A DNA stretch of 64,000 bases from Oscillospiraceae bacterium (GTDB taxonomy: Bacteria > Bacillota > Clostridia > Oscillospirales > Oscillospiraceae). Position 1 is the stretch's first letter, and every line of letters begins with the position of its first letter. This document shows, in pieces, positions 9,263-18,242 of the stretch. The notes below the pieces were generated by a model. It had not been told where the DNA came from, made no database searches, and was given only the letters and a program-made list of their open reading frames with translations. A program made the position numbers and the translations under genes. Location of the stretch: assembly GCA_910575695.1 (NCBI GenBank), contig CAJTGJ010000009.1, positions 59,360-123,359 of the forward strand, in the 5' to 3' direction.

Positions 9263-9463
9263 TCAATTGACCTGGCTGTCGATCCATCGGATGAATTTCT
9301 CTTTCGGCACCACGATCCTGTTCCCGATTCTCAGTGCGAGAAAGTCATCGCTCCGCACCAATTCGTAGGCCCCGGCACGGCTGATGCCCAGCACCACCGC
9401 CACCTCCGGAACGGAAAGCATTAGGGGCAGCTGGTCGTATGCGGTGTATTGTGTTTTCTTCAT
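9263..9463 (-). CDS. xis: Excisionase / HTH_17 DNA-binding protein
   Basis: 66 aa. MerR-like winged HTH (LMLSVPEVAVVLGISRAGAYELV) followed by the wing (ALRIGNRIVVPKEKFIRWI), typical of Tn916-type excisionases. It should bind near att and direct integrase towards excision. Shine-Dalgarno GAGAAAGGA precedes ATG. It heads the xis-DUF6809-int group. Confidence 0.85.
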   Translation of the reverse strand: MKKTQYTAYDQLPLMLSVPEVAVVLGISRAGAYELVRSDDFLALRIGNRIVVPKEKFIRWIDSQVN

Positions 9464-9490
9464 AGTTATCCTTTCTCCCTTTGCATAGAA

Positions 9491-9555
9491 GGGTTCCTAT
9501 TTGGTTGGATGCGTCTTGTTGATATAGTTCCTCCCAAAATTTTGGGGTGGGATAC
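9491..9555 (+). repeat. Dispersed module-boundary repeat, copy A
   Basis: Core 9501-9552 contains TTGGATGCGTCTTGTTGATA then TAGTTCCTCCC and a palindrome CCCAAAATTTTGGG (9533-9546). It sits between the xis module and the 3' end of the relaxase. Other copies: 17882, 40311, 45661, 53057. Confidence 0.8.
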
Positions 9556-9563
9556 TCAAAATT

Positions 9564-11515
9564 CTAATACATGGTCATGCCCTCGTCCGGGTGGTCGTCC
9601 GATTTGTGACCCATGGCGATCTTCTTCTCCCGGATCTTTTGCAGCAGCTTACGGTCTGTCCGCATACCTACCGGGCTGTGCTTGGGGAGGGAGTTGTCCT
9701 GAAAAGCCTGGGCCATGCTGTGGAGCAGGCGGATCACGGCCAGCGCCGCCACGGGGGCTTTTGGCTGATCCATCCGTTTCAGCAGAAGGCCGGCGTACTC
9801 GCTACCCTGCGCTGCCGCCCGAGACAGCCAGTATTCGGCCCGCTCCACATCGCGGGGAACCTTCTGGCCTGTCAGGTACAGCTTGCCCAGCAGATACTGC
9901 GCACCGGGGTGGCCCGTCCCAGCACAGGCAGACAGGTGTTTCAACCCGCGCTCCGCATCTTTGGCCACGTTCTCCCCGCCGAGGTATTCCTTTGCCAGAC
10001 GATAGCCCGCACAGAGTGAACCATTCTGCCACGCCAGTTCCAGCCACTCCATCCCCGCCCGAGGATCACGCACGTCCAAGTCATCAGAGAGCAGCAATTC
10101 ACCCAACGCACACTGGGCCGGGCTCATCCCCGTCTGCGCCGCTTTCTCGAACGCTTTCGCCGCCAGCGCGCTGTCCGGGATAAGCACACCGCCATCCCGG
10201 TACAGCATTCCCAGCACATACCACGCCTGGGGCACACCGTGCTCCGCCAGCATTTGCATCTCCGATACTGCCCAGTCTTTGTTTTCTATGGGTTCCTCTG
10301 GGTCATCCAGGATCCGCTTCATTTTCCAGTACCACTCGTCGCGGGTATGATCGTAGTCGTCATCCTCATCCTCATCCATTGGCTGTTCGCCCTCGAAGGT
10401 CAGCACAGATAGACGGAGGCTTTCCGCTTCCGCCATGACAGCATTTTTGATCTGCCGGAACTCTTTCCGCTGGGACAGCTTTTTCTTCTCGGGCGGCGCG
10501 TCGGAATAGTAACCCTCCACCTCACCCTGCAATGTCTGCCACTGTTCATAGCACCTGGCCACCGTGGGCAGGCGCTCCATTTCATCTACGATTTTGTTCA
10601 CCAACTTTTTCACTGGTTTTGGAAGATAGCCGTACTTTTTTTGCCCTTCACACCATCCAGCGCCTGGGCCAGCTCCCACATCAGCTTCTCCGCCTCCGGG
10701 TGGTCGCAGATGCCCTGGCGCATCTCCTTCACCAGCTCCAGCATGGACGCCCGCGCCTGACGCACCAACTCGTCACGGGAGACGGTTTTCTGCTCGTACA
10801 GATGGAGCATCTCCTGCTGGAAAATTTGATTCGTCAGCGTGGATTTGATTTTGCGAATGCCGTCCCGATCCAGCCAGCCCTCCCCGGACTGACTGGACCA
10901 GGCCATCGTGTGGACATGGGGATGATCGCCCTCGTTGTGGAAGGCCGCGTACCAGCGGAAGTGGTCGGCAGGTATGTTCATAGCGGCGGCGATCTCGTTG
11001 CGTTCTGCACGGAGCAGATCGCGCCACGCCGACGCTTTGTCGTAGCCCAACCGCGCCGCGTCCTCCCGCTTCAGCGAGATGATGTGCGTCCACACGTTGC
11101 CAGTGTAGCTGTCCAACTCGGACACAGCTTTTTGCAGATCCACACCGTCATCGTCGCCAAACAGACCGTGACTGCCCAGCCGCTCCACCCGCGGACGGGT
11201 GGCGATGTACTTCAGGTACACCTCCGAGCGGTTGGCCTGCTCCCAGTTGCACTCCAGCGCCGTGGAGATGAACGCGGAGACGTGGGCCTTGGTGTGCGAC
11301 GCCTCCCAGTCGGCGTACTCCAACAGCTCCTTGCTGTCCGGGAAGTCCCGCACCAGCGCACGGATCAGCTGCTCCTGCCGCTTGGTGGCAGGACGGTCAT
11401 CAGGCACCAGCTCCACTCCATCCCGCGTGCCGATGTAGCGCAGGTAGCCGGACACGGAACCCCCGCCCTTGCCGCCGCACTTGAGGTACGGACTTTTCAA
11501 AATCAGCTTGGGCAT
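9564..11515 (-). pseudogene. MobP3-like relaxase with Sel1 repeats, frameshifted
   Basis: Two overlapping frames: 11515 to 10610 (N-terminal, 301 aa) and 10679 to 9564 (C-terminal). Together they match the unbroken relaxase at 45778-47685. The N-terminal half has the MPKLILKSPY start, YLRYIGTRDGVE, and the HUH metal motif HNEGDHPHVH, so it should nick DNA at oriT. The C-terminal half has four or so Sel1-like repeats (AQCALGELLLS, AQYLLGKLYLTG). The shift lies at a run of seven T (10636-10642; A7 in the mRNA), where copy 2 reads GQKKYGYLP. A -1 slip on A7 could restore the frame, so decay, sequencing error and recoding are all possible. The start overlaps the accessory gene's stop. Confidence 0.8.
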
Positions 11516-11916
11516 CAGTCATCCTCAGCATGACGCGCGACCTGCTCAAAGCGCAGCTGGCCGTTGGTGCGCTTCACGCTGCCGATGCTCTCCGCCCGCT
11601 TGCGGCGCAGGTACGCCTCGTCCAGTTCGAGACTGTCGGCGAGGATGCGCTCGCACATTTCCAGCTCCACCGCCTGCTTGTACAGCAGCGACGCCATACG
11701 GTTCTCCATGGTGCCCAGCCGTCCGTTGATGCAGGAACGGATGGCCGCTGGAAGGAAGATCCCCGCGTCCTGGGCGTCGAGATAGCCCAGGTAGAAATCC
11801 AGCGCGCGCCCGATGAACGCGGTCATGCTCCTGCTGCCATCCTCGTGACAGCGCCGCTCCAGTTCGGCCTTCTTCTCCGGCGTGAGATAGACCGCCAGCT
11901 TGTCCTTTTTGCTCAT
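11515..11916 (-). CDS. Mobilization accessory protein (MobC / ribbon-helix-helix type)
   Basis: 133 aa from MSKKDKLAVYL, set by GGAAAGGAGCAG upstream. The N-terminal 45 residues (LAVYLTPEKKAELERR...GSRSMTAFIGRALDFYL) have ribbon-helix-helix character, as in MobC/TraA-type nicking accessory proteins; the rest is helical. It should bind oriT and recruit the relaxase, whose start overlaps its stop (TGATG). Confidence 0.7.
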   Translation of the reverse strand: MSKKDKLAVYLTPEKKAELERRCHEDGSRSMTAFIGRALDFYLGYLDAQDAGIFLPAAIRSCINGRLGTMENRMASLLYKQAVELEMCERILADSLELDEAYLRRKRAESIGSVKRTNGQLRFEQVARHAEDD

Positions 11917-11929
11917 TTTCTGCTCCTTT

Positions 11930-12094
11930 CCGGGGTTTGACCCCTGCTCAAAGCCTGTTACTTCGCACCTTTTGGGGGTTCTTGACCCCAACGGCACATT
12001 TTCTTTCTGCTTTTGACCCCATTCCGGGCTCCGGGAAAACGCCCGCACTGCGGGCGTTTGTGGCTCAGCGGGTGTCACTTGTGACGCCCGCTGT
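11930..12094. other. Candidate oriT / iteron region of element 1
   Basis: Three TTGACCCC iterons (11937, 11982, 12013), a perfect 10-bp hairpin (12037-12046/12050-12059) and a near-perfect dyad gcgggtgtcac/gtgacgcccgc (12068-12091). The arrangement recurs at 48102-48270 in element 2 although flanking sequence diverges. Position just upstream of the mobilization genes suggests oriT; the nic site cannot be assigned by eye. Confidence 0.45.
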
Positions 12095-12592
12095 TTATCC
12101 TGCTTTCGTCGTCGCAAGCTCCACACCGCTCATTTCCGCCCTGACGGGCGAAAAATCGCTCGTTCCGCTGCTCCTCCTCTCCCCATCGAACCCGCTGCGC
12201 TGGGCTTCGATGGGGGCCCCAATGGTTCCCCTGTCTCCCGTATTTTCGCGGCCCTCCTCGTGGTAGGTCAGCTTGTCCTGCGGCCCGGGCAGGGGCGGCA
12301 GGTCCAGCAGATAATAGGTGTTGTTGCACTGCCGCCTCCGGCCCTTTCGGTCAGTGGCATAGGTGGGCACCCTGCGGATAAAACCCCGCCGCTCCAGCTC
12401 GTCCACCGCTTTGCGGGCTGTGGTGCTGGAGCAGCCGCAGGCGGCGGCGATGGTCTGCATACTGGGCCAGCAGTAGTCCTTGCTCCCCGCGCGGGAGCGC
12501 AGGTAGCCATACACCGCCAGCTCCCGGCAGCCCAAGCCGTAGCTGTAGATGGCGTTGCTGGTTTTGAAAAAGCGTTCTCCTAAAATTGACAT
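12095..12592 (-). CDS. HTH_36-type replication/regulatory protein
   Basis: 165 aa; start at MSILGERFF behind AAGGGG. Residues about 10-85 form a winged-helix HTH_36 domain (LAVYGYLRSRAG, WPSMQTIAAACGCS, ARKAVDELERRGFI), the type found in RepA/primosome-like and regulatory proteins of Firmicute elements. It diverges from the polymerase gene across a conserved dyad, so it may control that promoter (inference). The homologue in element 2 is about 40 residues shorter at its C-terminus. Confidence 0.7.
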   Translation of the reverse strand: MSILGERFFKTSNAIYSYGLGCRELAVYGYLRSRAGSKDYCWPSMQTIAAACGCSSTTARKAVDELERRGFIRRVPTYATDRKGRRRQCNNTYYLLDLPPLPGPQDKLTYHEEGRENTGDRGTIGAPIEAQRSGFDGERRSSGTSDFSPVRAEMSGVELATTKAG

Positions 12593-12675
12593 GGTGGTTC
12601 CCCTTTCATCGTCCGTGGGTTGATAACCTGACGCGGAACATTTGGCCCGTCTCCTTCCTCCGCGCAAAATAAAAA

Positions 12676-12705
12676 ATTGCCGTCACAAAATTTGTGGGGG
12701 CAATA
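12676..12705. promoter_or_regulatory. Conserved dyad upstream of the polymerase gene
   Basis: Nested inverted repeat: outer attgcc/ggcaat and inner cacaaa-a-tttgtg (12684-12696). The element-2 copy has changed bases in both outer arms (tgcccc/ggggca) yet still pairs, and its inner palindrome is perfect. Candidate operator for the divergent HTH_36 protein, or an RNA hairpin. Confidence 0.5.
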
Positions 12706-12711
12706 TTCATA

Positions 12712-12739
12712 TTGCGTTTTCACTTGTGTGTGGTAAAAT
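12712..12739 (+). promoter_or_regulatory. Promoter of the RdRP-like gene
   Basis: -35 TTGCGT (12712-12717), 16-bp spacer, -10 TAAAAT (12734-12739), followed by Shine-Dalgarno GGAGGTGA at 12750. Identically spaced in element 2 (48886-48913). Confidence 0.65.
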
Positions 12740-12761
12740 ATTACTGTCGGGAGGTGACGGA

Positions 12762-15700
12762 ATGTCTCAGGCCAGATACCAGATCTTTCAGCTGTCCGCC
12801 CGTGCGGTGATGAGTTACGCCGTGGAGACGGCAGATGGCTACTCCTTCGATCTCAGCGCGTTGGCGACGGAGAAATGCAAAAGCAGAACGGCCACCCACG
12901 AGCAGGACAGCAATGCCCTGTTCTTCCAGACCATGTGCGTCCTGTGTGGTGACAGTTACGCCGAATCCAGCGATGGGAAGCTCATCCCCGACCTGTCCGA
13001 CGCCATCTTCTACATGGACTTCGACCGTGTCTTTGACCGCAGCGCCGCCAGCAAAAAACAGCGGGTATGCCAGGAGAAAGCCCGGGCCATGTTCCGTCCC
13101 GAGGGCGTGGGACTGGACTTCGGTTCCGGCCCCCGCCGCTATGTGGCCTTCGAGCGTTCCGGCAGCATGAGCCGACAGGCGCGGCTGTCTTTCATCCGGG
13201 CAGACCTCCACGATGCGGTGCGTTGCCGCATCATGCTGGGCATGGACATTGACCAATGCCAGCTCTCTAAGCTGTACGCCTACAATGGCCTGATGCTGTC
13301 CAGCGGCGCGCGCATCGACGGCGTGGACATTGACCGCCCCCACCGGGTTATCGTGGTGGAAAACCGCCCCCGCACGGAGCACTTGGTTCCCGTCATCACC
13401 GTGGAGGACGACGGCTCCCAGGACACCACGCGGAAATATCACCGGGTGGAGAAAAAGGTGGACGTGTCCATCACCTGCTTCGACGGCGAGGGGCTGATCT
13501 CGCCCCGGTTTGCCGCGCAGATCGACAGGGTGCTGTGCGGCAGGTACATCCACACCTCTTTCCAAATCCGCCTGCCCTACGTCAAGGGGATGCTCCACCA
13601 GGTGGATTTTCACAGCTTCCTGATCGGCTGCGGCACCCGCACCATCACCGACCTTTGGGGCGTAGAGCACCGGGCGCGTGACGTGGACGTCATCCTCACC
13701 CGCTCCATGTGCAAGGGCCTGGACTGGATGGCGGAGGGCGGCATGGACTGGGCGAATTACTGGGACGCTTTTCGCCGCTATCGTCACGCGCTGTACATCA
13801 CCAACGTGAGCAAGGAGAAGCCGGAGCAGTTCACTGAGCTCAACTACCAGTTCCTCACCACCGTGTCTGTTCACGCGGACGAGTTTCGCCCCGCCGCCCT
13901 GCCGGACGGCTGGGAGCACAGCCCGGAGGAGGACAAGCGCCACTGGCTCACCAAGCAGACCGAGCTGGCCTACTACAACTTTCGGGCCAACGGGCAGTTT
14001 CGGTGGAACTACTTTCTGCGGGCACTGGAGGGACACCACTTCTGGGAGCGGAAAAAGAGCCGGGAATACTATCTCGCCGCCGTTCTGAAAAAGAACCCAC
14101 GGTTTATCGCTGAGCCGGTGTACACCCAGGCACTGGACGACATGGCGGAGCGCATCGTGAAAAACTACGCCGTGGGACGGCTCATCGTTGCCGGGGACAA
14201 CCGCTACCTGTCCGGCGACCTGCTGGATTTCCTGGTCATGCTGCTGGATTTCAAACAGGTGCGCACCAAGCGGGAGCGGGCATTCTTCGCGTCGGCGCTT
14301 ACGGACGCCCGCCATTTCCCCCGCGGCGCGGTCTACGCCCCCGGCGCAATCTATCCACGGCAGGAGGTATGCACCCTCCTGCGCAATCCGCATATCGCCC
14401 GCAACGAGGAGATCCAGCTTTCTTTCTTCGACGACAAGGACAGTATGCGCCACTACTATTTCCACCAGCTTACCGATGTGGTCATGGTGGACTCCAACAT
14501 ACTGGCGGCGGAACGTCTGGGCGGTGCCGACTATGACGGAGACATGGTGAAAACCATCGCCGACCCGATCATCAACACCTGCGTGCGGCGCAACTACGAT
14601 ATCGCCCGGTTTGAGAAATACAAATCGCTGGAGAACCGGGAAAACATCCCCCTGCTGATGATCCCGGCGGCAGAACCCCGGATCCGCTCCGCCCACGACT
14701 GGGAGGCCCGGTTCGAGGCGGTGCGGGACACGTTTTCCTCCCGGGTGGGGCAGATCTGCAACGCCGCGCTGGATCGCAGCATTATCGCCTACAACGAAAA
14801 CTCCGACGGTGAGGAGCGCCAGCGGTGCCGGGAGGAAACGGAGCTGCTGGCCATCCTCACCGGGCTGGAGATCGACTCGGCCAAAAGCGGCGTGCGGCCC
14901 GACCTGGAGGAATTTCTGGGCCAGCGGACGGTGAAGCGGACGCCGTTTTTACAGTACAAATATCTGGCGGAGCACGCCTCTGCTCGTCGGGCCTGGTACG
15001 AGCCCACCCACGCCGCGAAGCTCAAGACGTTTTTCAACAGGGTGGATTGGAGCGAAGTGGACTCCAACGTGGAGCGGCTCCCTTATCTGGCCCACCAGCT
15101 GAAAAAACACACGCCGAAAATCAAATCCGTTCCGGCGCGGGACGAGGAGCTGTTCGCCTTTACCGCCAAGCCGGGGTGGCGGGACACACTGGACCGAGGT
15201 ACCTTGGACGCGGTGGCCGCTCTGCTCAGGGACTACGAGGCGTGTCTGTCCCGCATCCGGGCCTGCCGGGCGCCCGTCCAGAGCAAGGGCCGGAAGAACG
15301 ATGTGGAGCGCATTCTCTTTTCCCGCGGGCAGGAGGATGACTGGGACGTGGACGAGCTGTACGCCCAGCTGGGCGAGCTGCCGCCGGAGCGGGTGGCGGA
15401 GGTGCTGGAGGCCATGCGCCAGGATGGGTGGCAGTTCCTGGACACGGAGGCCCGGGAGCGCTTCCTGCTGGAATGGCTGCCGGAATTTGAGGAGCTGTTC
15501 GACCTGCTGACTGACTTCCGCTTTGGCGGCTATCGGGTGCTGTGGGATATCCTGCTGGATATCGACCAGGAGAACGCTGCCCAGGATCGCAAACAGTTAA
15601 TCCGAGATGGGGACTCCCCCGCTTTCGCCGCCATAATGGAGGCATATCAGAAAAAGGCGGCTTCCCAGTCCTACCGGGATGCCGTCTCCGCCAAGTGCCG

Positions 15701-15836
15701 GGAGCTGCTGGACATGATCGTGAAACCTGTGACCGCTGCGCGGTATGTGGTGGCTCTGGGAAAGCGGGGGCTATTATGGGAACTGTTGCCGGACGCCGTT
15801 CTGCCCAACGTGCTGGAGGTGCGCCATGCTGAATGA
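12762..15836 (+). CDS. Two-barrel RNA polymerase, eukaryotic RdRP-like, of element 1
   Basis: 1024 aa; ATG follows GGAGGTGACGGA. Three signatures of the RDR/QDE-1 family appear in the right order: FQIR...VKGM (267-277), an R-x-P block (LLRNPHIARNEE, Arg541) and GGADYDGDM with the metal-binding DxDGD triad Asp590/592/594. DxDGD is shared by multisubunit RNA polymerases and single-chain two-barrel enzymes such as phage YonO. RNA synthesis is therefore the expected activity; template (DNA or RNA) is unknown. The C-terminal 400 residues are helical and unassigned. It overlaps its partner gene by 11 bp. The element-2 copy is collinear with the same codon number, and all motif residues are kept. 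Role could be element transcription, priming or defence. Confidence 0.8.
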   Translation: MSQARYQIFQLSARAVMSYAVETADGYSFDLSALATEKCKSRTATHEQDSNALFFQTMCVLCGDSYAESSDGKLIPDLSDAIFYMDFDRVFDRSAASKKQRVCQEKARAMFRPEGVGLDFGSGPRRYVAFERSGSMSRQARLSFIRADLHDAVRCRIMLGMDIDQCQLSKLYAYNGLMLSSGARIDGVDIDRPHRVIVVENRPRTEHLVPVITVEDDGSQDTTRKYHRVEKKVDVSITCFDGEGLISPRFAAQIDRVLCGRYIHTSFQIRLPYVKGMLHQVDFHSFLIGCGTRTITDLWGVEHRARDVDVILTRSMCKGLDWMAEGGMDWANYWDAFRRYRHALYITNVSKEKPEQFTELNYQFLTTVSVHADEFRPAALPDGWEHSPEEDKRHWLTKQTELAYYNFRANGQFRWNYFLRALEGHHFWERKKSREYYLAAVLKKNPRFIAEPVYTQALDDMAERIVKNYAVGRLIVAGDNRYLSGDLLDFLVMLLDFKQVRTKRERAFFASALTDARHFPRGAVYAPGAIYPRQEVCTLLRNPHIARNEEIQLSFFDDKDSMRHYYFHQLTDVVMVDSNILAAERLGGADYDGDMVKTIADPIINTCVRRNYDIARFEKYKSLENRENIPLLMIPAAEPRIRSAHDWEARFEAVRDTFSSRVGQICNAALDRSIIAYNENSDGEERQRCREETELLAILTGLEIDSAKSGVRPDLEEFLGQRTVKRTPFLQYKYLAEHASARRAWYEPTHAAKLKTFFNRVDWSEVDSNVERLPYLAHQLKKHTPKIKSVPARDEELFAFTAKPGWRDTLDRGTLDAVAALLRDYEACLSRIRACRAPVQSKGRKNDVERILFSRGQEDDWDVDELYAQLGELPPERVAEVLEAMRQDGWQFLDTEARERFLLEWLPEFEELFDLLTDFRFGGYRVLWDILLDIDQENAAQDRKQLIRDGDSPAFAAIMEAYQKKAASQSYRDAVSAKCRELLDMIVKPVTAARYVVALGKRGLLWELLPDAVLPNVLEVRHAE

Positions 15837-16689
15837 GTGTCAGGAGTTTTTGGACTACACCGGGCCGGTGACCTACAAGGCCGATGGGAAGAAGGACACC
15901 ACCTGGCTGGGACGCTTCACCTTTGAGGCCCTGCGGGAATTTGGCGGACTGTCCCGGATTTTGACTGTCCTGGCCCGGGGCTTCCTGTTCCACGGCCCGG
16001 ATGGAAGAAAATTGGACGGTCGACCCAGAGAGCGGACAGGCTACGCCCACCGGGGGCTGTGCGCCTGGTGCAGTGTGCCGGAGCGTGCAAGTGCGAAGCC
16101 GGAGTGGCAGTATCGGACGGATTTTGGCCTGCTTCATGAGGAGTTCCCGGCGCTGGTGGACGAGGATGGCCGGGGATGGTTCTGCCGACACTTCCATGCG
16201 GCCATGGCTTTTGCCCAGAATAACCCAAAGGTGGTACGGAAAGCGTATTCCGAGGCCGCTGGGGAGCTAGACAAAAAGTTCGGCGCGGAGTGGCGCAAAA
16301 AGGTGCGGCAGTTCCAGATGCCGCTGTTTTCCTCCAACGCGGACGCCGCGTGGATCATCCGCTTTGACGATGTGATTGCCGATGGGCTGGAGCTGGGGCC
16401 GCTGCAGCAGGGCACGGTTGATTTGCCCAACGATCTGCTGGCGAAGGTTGAGGCGGTGAGGCCAGCAAAGCTACCCACCGAGGTGATCCAAACGCTTATT
16501 GCCTATTACGCTACTAATAAACCAGAGGACAGTGATTGGGTGGTGCTGCCGGTGGCGAACTTCGACTGCTGGTTCGGGAACACGAATTTCGGGCGGAAGT
16601 ACCTCAGCCAGATTCCAGAAGAAATCATCCAGCGGAGCAGCAGCTTCGGCGTTAGCCGGTATAGGGTGCTGCCGGGATTTCTGCCATAG
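15826..16689 (+). CDS. Unknown partner of the RdRP-like polymerase
   Basis: 287 aa starting at MLNECQEFLDYTGPV, inside the last codons of the polymerase gene (11-bp overlap), so translation is coupled. No family recognised. Visible features are LCAWCSVPER and GWFCRHFHAAMAF (Cys/His pairs that could bind zinc) and a conserved end FGVSRYRVLPGFLP. The pair is kept in both elements, suggesting a complex or shared pathway. Confidence 0.7.
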   Translation: MLNECQEFLDYTGPVTYKADGKKDTTWLGRFTFEALREFGGLSRILTVLARGFLFHGPDGRKLDGRPRERTGYAHRGLCAWCSVPERASAKPEWQYRTDFGLLHEEFPALVDEDGRGWFCRHFHAAMAFAQNNPKVVRKAYSEAAGELDKKFGAEWRKKVRQFQMPLFSSNADAAWIIRFDDVIADGLELGPLQQGTVDLPNDLLAKVEAVRPAKLPTEVIQTLIAYYATNKPEDSDWVVLPVANFDCWFGNTNFGRKYLSQIPEEIIQRSSSFGVSRYRVLPGFLP

Positions 16690-16696
16690 GCGGAGC

Positions 16697-16734
16697 AAAG
16701 GGCTGGGCCGGAAACGGCTCAGCCCTTTGCTTTT
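16697..16734 (+). terminator. Terminator of the polymerase operon
   Basis: Stem aaagggctgggccg / cggctcagcccttt with a GAAA loop, then gctttt. Homologous hairpins follow the partner tail at 17385-17422 and the element-2 partner at 52871-52906. Confidence 0.75.
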
Positions 16735-16773
16735 CAACAGGAGACCACATAGCGGTCAGCAAGGTTCCTGATG

Positions 16774-17251
16774 TTATATTTTACCTGAAACCCTCCACTG
16801 CATCTCGTCCACCAGTGCCTCCGCGGCCTTTTGGATCCGTTTAGGCTGAGAGTTGAAAAACTCCACCGTGGGCCTGCCGTTTTTGAGGTTCCAGATCCCC
16901 GCCACCTGTCCGTTGACAGCGATCGTAGGAAGGCAGATGCCGGATTTCAGGATCACTGCGCGTTTGTACTCCGTGGGCAGGACCATCTCCCGCGTGGGGC
17001 GCCAGCAGCAGCGGCAGATCGTCATAGGCCACGCCATGCAGCGTACCCCGATAAAGCCAGGTTTTGGTGAGCGCGTACTTCCAGTTCATCAGGTCTGCGC
17101 CGCGGATCACCGCGGAGAAAGCCACGTTTCGATGAAACCAGCAATGCAGTCCCATCAAATCCCGGGAGAGCTGGGTAATATCCTCGCATTTACGAGAAAG
17201 ATACAGCCCATGCATCCGTCTTCGTTGAATCTGTTCGGCAATGGCGTTCAT
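16774..17251 (-). pseudogene. Truncated AlkZ-like winged-helix (HTH_42) gene
   Basis: N-terminal piece from 17251 (MNAIAEQIQRRRMHGLYLSR ... WLYRGTLHGVAYDDLPLLL) matches the start of AlkZ/YcaQ-like winged-helix proteins, some of which are DNA glycosylases. The frame then changes and the C-terminal piece (LPTIAVNGQVAGIWNLKNGR, to stop at 16774) follows. At about 150 codons versus some 350 in intact members, the middle is deleted. Shine-Dalgarno ggaga is intact. It sits between two copies of the partner gene's 3' end, so it is an insertion. Confidence 0.6.
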
Positions 17252-17295
17252 ATATGTATCTCCTGCAATAAAGTTACGGTGAAAGGCACGGCAGC

Positions 17296-17376
17296 CAGAT
17301 CCCAGAGGAGATCATCTGGCGGAGCAGCAGCTTCGGCGTCAGCCAGTACCGAATGTTGCCGGAATTTCTGCCATAA
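17296..17376 (+). pseudogene. Duplicated 3' tail of the polymerase-partner gene
   Basis: Encodes QIPEEIIWRSSSFGVSQYRM then LPEFLP and a stop, matching the last 26 codons of 15826-16689, and is followed by its own copy of the terminator (17385-17422). A recombination scar: the AlkZ-like fragment separates the full gene from this second tail. Confidence 0.8.
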
Positions 17377-17483
17377 GCGGGACAAAGGGCTGGGGCGTTC
17401 CCGGCTCAGCCCTTCGCGTTTTCAACAGGACGCCACAGCGGCCACACAGCGGCCAACAAGGGGCGGCCAGGGCCAGGGAGGTG

Positions 17484-17816
17484 TTAACCCTCGTCCGGGA
17501 GTTCCCATCGCTCCTGTGGCGTACAACGGGCGTCCCACTCGGTCTGGCCTGACTGGGTAGGACGCCCGCTTTCCGGGTAGCTGTTCAGTTCATTCGCCAG
17601 CCGCCAGGCTAGCCGAAAACCGCAGATGAAACTATCTATGGATGTCTCCTCTGCCAGACGGTCTTTGGCGTCGATCAGCCGGAGCACCAGCCGCCGCTCC
17701 GGCTTGTCCAATTTCAGGATGAGCTGTTTGTGGATGGTCTTGATCTCCGCACGGGTGTCCGCCGCCTGGGGCAGTGTGTAGAAGCTGTCATACAGGGCTG
17801 TCAGGGTCTTGTTCAT
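17484..17816 (-). CDS. DUF6809-like protein, second type
   Basis: 110 aa, start at MNKTLTALYDSFYTLP behind GGAGG. Helical; contains a KPERRLVLRLIDAKDRLAEE segment and IDSFICGFRLAWRL, the pattern of the 98-aa protein next to the integrase. Function unknown. Element 2 keeps only its last ~20 codons at 52975-53036, exactly where cargo begins. Confidence 0.65.
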   Translation of the reverse strand: MNKTLTALYDSFYTLPQAADTRAEIKTIHKQLILKLDKPERRLVLRLIDAKDRLAEETSIDSFICGFRLAWRLANELNSYPESGRPTQSGQTEWDARCTPQERWELPDEG

Positions 17817-17881
17817 GCTGTCGCCTCCTTGCAGCACAAACATATACCACAGGTCGGCGGAGAAAGCTACTATAATTTTTC

Positions 17882-17955
17882 GGGAGACTCCCTTTCTTGT
17901 TGAATGCGTCTTGTTGATATAGTTCCTCTGTAGATTTTGGGGTGGGGTGCCCCAC
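17882..17955 (+). repeat. Dispersed module-boundary repeat, copy B
   Basis: gggagactccctttcttg then ATGCGTCTTGTTGATATAGT, TCCTCTGTAG, ATTTTGGGGTGGGGTGCCCC. It marks the left edge of element-1 cargo. 17956-18100 holds nothing I can support. Confidence 0.8.
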
Positions 17956-18100
17956 GTTCAAAATTGCACTTTCAACCAACTGTCATCACATTGTCCGTAC
18001 ACATTTCGCATTGGCTCACTACTATCTGTACGGCATTACCCATGCTTTCTGTCAGATATCTTTGCTTAAATGTACTAACACAGCTCCCTATCGAGCCCAT

Positions 18101-18226
18101 TCAATCATTTTTTGGGGGATTTACGGGAGGCATTGGCGGTGGATTCTTTTGGATAGGTGCTTGACTTCCACGGGTTGATCCATCAGTATGTATTACAATT
18201 CTTACATCTTTGTCGCTTTGGGACAT
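18101..18226 (-). CDS. Small Pro-rich protein at the end of the defence operon
   Basis: 41 aa from an ATG with AGGAGG (strong Shine-Dalgarno) 8 bp upstream. Basic/acidic start MSQSDKDVRIVIHTDGSTRG then a Pro-rich tail (PPPMPPVNPPKND). Not recognised. It directly follows the SLATT-like gene and is the last gene of the operon; it could be an accessory or antitoxin-like peptide (inference). Confidence 0.5.
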   Translation of the reverse strand: MSQSDKDVRIVIHTDGSTRGSQAPIQKNPPPMPPVNPPKND

Positions 18227-18242
18227 ATTTTTCTCCTCCTGT

